From Martelella sp. NC20 (GTDB taxonomy: Bacteria > Pseudomonadota > Alphaproteobacteria > Rhizobiales > Rhizobiaceae), in assembly GCF_013459645.1 (NCBI RefSeq), contig NZ_CP054861.1, positions 1,972,001 to 2,036,000 of the forward strand: a stretch of 64,000 nucleotides of DNA, written 5' to 3'. Positions within the stretch are counted from its first letter, which is position 1, and the number at the start of each line of letters is the position of its first letter. The notes under the pieces are model-generated. The model saw only the letters and a program-made list of their open reading frames with translations, was not told where the DNA came from and did not search any database. Below, one piece after another: positions 62,262 to 64,000 of this stretch. The position numbers were made by a program, and so were the translations under genes.

Positions 62262-64000
62262 CTACTCGGCCGCCCGGCGCTTTTCCGAGGCGGCGACATC
62301 CGCCTCGACCACGGCGAGGCTTGCCATGTTGACAATCCCGCGCGAGGTCACCGAGGGCGACATGATGTGGGCAGGCAGGGCGCTGCCCAGCAGGATCGGG
62401 CCGACATGAAGCGCATCCAGCATGCTTTGAACCACCGTCATGGTGATATGGGCGGCATCGAGCGAGGGGAAGATCAGCAGATTGGCTTCGCCTGTCAGCG
62501 TGCTGTTGGGCATGGCGCGCTCGCGCAGCAATTCGGAGATCGCGGTATCGCCGTGCATTTCGCCGTCGACCTCGAGTTCGGGCATGCGGGACCGGATCAG
62601 CGCCAGCGCATCCCGCATCTTTGTCGCACTTTCGGAATCGCGCGAGCCGAAATTGGAGTGGGAGACGAGGGCGGCTTTCGCCGTCATGCCGAAGCGTGCA
62701 ACGGCGCGGGCGGACTGGATCGTGGTCTCCGCGATCTCTTCCGCGGTCGGGCAATAGGTCACGTGGGTATCGGCGAAGAAGGTCGCGCCGCGGTTGGAAA
62801 TCAGCAGGCCAAGGCTCGAGAAATCGCGGACATTTTCATGCTTGCCGATGATGCTGCCGATATCGCGCAGATGTTTTTCGAACCGGCCCTCGACCCCGCA
62901 CAGCAGTGCATCCGCATCGCCGCGCTTGACGGCGAGCGCGCCGATCACCGTGGTGTTGGTGCGGACGATGGTGCGGGCGCGCTCCGGCGTCACGCCCTTG
63001 CGCGCCACGAAGGAGAGGTACTCGTCGACATATTCGCGGAACCGCGAATCGCTTTCCGGGTTGATGATTTCGAAATCCTCATGCAGCCGCATGCGCAGGC
63101 CGTAGCGTTTCATCCGGGTTTCGAGCACGTTGGGCCGCCCGATCAGGATCGGCTGGGAGATGCCTTCCTCGATCAGCACCTGGGCCGCGCGCATCACGCG
63201 TTCATCCTCGCCGTCGGAGAAGATCACCCGCTTGCGTTCGGCGGCCTTGGCGGCGGCGAATACCGGCTTCATCACCAGGCCGGAGCGGAAGGCGAAGCGC
63301 GTCAGGTTTTCGTAATAGGCCTGATAGTCCGGGATCGGGCGTTCGGCGACGCCGGTCTCCTCGGCGGCGCGGGCAACGGCCGGGGCGATCCTGAGGATGA
63401 GGCGCGGGTCGAAGGGCGAGGGGATCAGGTAGTCCGGCCCGAAGATCAGCGGTTCGCCGTTGGCGGCGTTGCGCGAGGCTTCCCAGACCTCCTCCTTGGC
63501 GAGCCCGGCGATGGCGCGCACGGCGGCCATCTTCATTTCCTCGTTGATCGTGCGCGCACCGCAATCCAGCGCGCCGCGGAAGATATAGGGGAAACACAGG
63601 ACGTTGTTGACCTGGTTCGGAAAATCCGATCGCCCGGTGCAGATCATTGCATCCTCGCGCTCGGCGCGGGCCAGATCCGGCATGATTTCGGGCACGGGAT
63701 TGGCGAGCGCCATGACCATCGGCCGCGGCGCCATCTGCTTCAGGAGCGATGGCTTCAGCGCGCCGGCGACCGAAAGGCCGAGGAACACGTCCGCGCCCGC
63801 AATATGGTCGGCCAGCGCGTGGGCGTCGCTTTGCTGGGCGTAGACCGCTTTCCATTCGTCCATATTGGTCTCGCGGCCGGGATAGACCAGGCCGTCAATG
63901 TCGAACACCCAGATATTCTCGCGCCTGGCGCCGAGCGACACCAGAAGGTTGAGGCAGGCGAGGGCGGCGGCGCCCGCGCCGGAGGCCACGATCTTCACAT
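62262..64000 (-). CDS. maeB: NADP-dependent malic enzyme with PTA-like domain, C-terminal part (runs off right edge)
   Basis: About 579 codons are inside the window; the N-terminal malic domain lies beyond the right edge. The visible start contains the NAD(P)-binding fold (KIVASGAGAAALACLNLL, FDIDGLVYPGR, VFLGLSVAGAL, ICTGRSDFPNQVNNVLCFP), which decarboxylates malate to pyruvate. A phosphotransacetylase-like domain follows from about residue 245 (VIFSDGEDERVMRAAQVL). MaeB hybrid enzymes are about 760 aa, so roughly 180-190 residues are missing. Acetyl-CoA often regulates this class through the PTA-like domain. The stop is a TAG at 62262-62264. Confidence 0.93.
   Translation of the reverse strand, partial: VKIVASGAGAAALACLNLLVSLGARRENIWVFDIDGLVYPGRETNMDEWKAVYAQQSDAHALADHIAGADVFLGLSVAGALKPSLLKQMAPRPMVMALANPVPEIMPDLARAEREDAMICTGRSDFPNQVNNVLCFPYIFRGALDCGARTINEEMKMAAVRAIAGLAKEEVWEASRNAANGEPLIFGPDYLIPSPFDPRLILRIAPAVARAAEETGVAERPIPDYQAYYENLTRFAFRSGLVMKPVFAAAKAAERKRVIFSDGEDERVMRAAQVLIEEGISQPILIGRPNVLETRMKRYGLRMRLHEDFEIINPESDSRFREYVDEYLSFVARKGVTPERARTIVRTNTTVIGALAVKRGDADALLCGVEGRFEKHLRDIGSIIGKHENVRDFSSLGLLISNRGATFFADTHVTYCPTAEEIAETTIQSARAVARFGMTAKAALVSHSNFGSRDSESATKMRDALALIRSRMPELEVDGEMHGDTAISELLRERAMPNSTLTGEANLLIFPSLDAAHITMTVVQSMLDALHVGPILLGSALPAHIMSPSVTSRGIVNMASLAVVEADVAASEKRRAAE

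Overview
The window is GC-rich alphaproteobacterial chromosome, most probably Hyphomicrobiales (Rhizobiales) and close to Rhizobiaceae. Supporting signs are a BacA/SbmA-type peptide transporter with the rhizobial N-terminus, a YtfQRT-YjfF/arabinose locus next to a GbpR-like LysR gene, an allantoicase-type purine degradation cluster with a membrane urate hydroxylase, and several families of palindromic intergenic repeats typical of this order. A genus such as Martelella is possible but only a guess. I found no rRNA, tRNA, CRISPR array, insertion sequence or prophage. Gene density is high and most of the region looks like ordinary chromosome.

Layout, left to right. 1-3370: the edge of a SapC-like gene, then a TbpB-type surface lipoprotein beside a Slam outer-membrane protein (type XI secretion pair), then a metallophosphatase. 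3501-13353: a seven-gene L-arabinose operon on the minus strand (ytfQ-ytfR-ytfT-yjfF-like transporter, then araB-araA-araD) with a divergent LysR regulator. 13426-15359: small stress and accessory genes (UspA, DksA-like, DUF1311, GNAT). 15360-18378: glpD-glpK. 18475-21064: a divergent MFS exporter and Tat-exported metallo-beta-lactamase-fold protein. 21248-22808: guaB and a clear terminator. 22839-23485: a toxin-first toxin-antitoxin pair. 23495-26705: a three-gene operon (permuted ATP-grasp, alpha-E, transglutaminase-like) of unknown product. 27149-30708: an RhlE-type helicase and a divergently split mnmC (mnmD plus an FAD oxidoreductase).

30794-45265 is dominated by purine catabolism. On the plus strand are a DUF1045 gene, puuE, uraD, alc, allA, uraH and a phosphoesterase. 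On the minus strand are bdhA, xdhA, xdhB, xdhC, puuD, guaD and an lldD-like gene. Together they take guanine or hypoxanthine through xanthine, urate, 5-hydroxyisourate, OHCU, allantoin, allantoate and ureidoglycolate to glyoxylate and urea. 45520-55521 holds an LLM oxidoreductase, map, sbmA/bacA, nnrU, a YfgM-like TPR protein, der, a GT4 glycosyltransferase, a GH13 alpha-glucosidase and aqpZ. 55670-64000 holds an aldose-epimerase-like gene, a class III transaminase, an ArsR regulator, a PPOX-fold protein overlapping an orphan choline-type ABC ATPase, tdk, a LuxR-type regulator with a lux-box-like dyad, and the C-terminal part of maeB.

The most interesting items are the Slam/lipoprotein pair, the ATP-grasp/alpha-E/transglutaminase operon, the solo LuxR gene with its dyad, the PPOX-ABC ATPase overlap, and intergenic palindromes whose copies show compensatory base changes. 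All family assignments were made by reading motifs; no database search was run.
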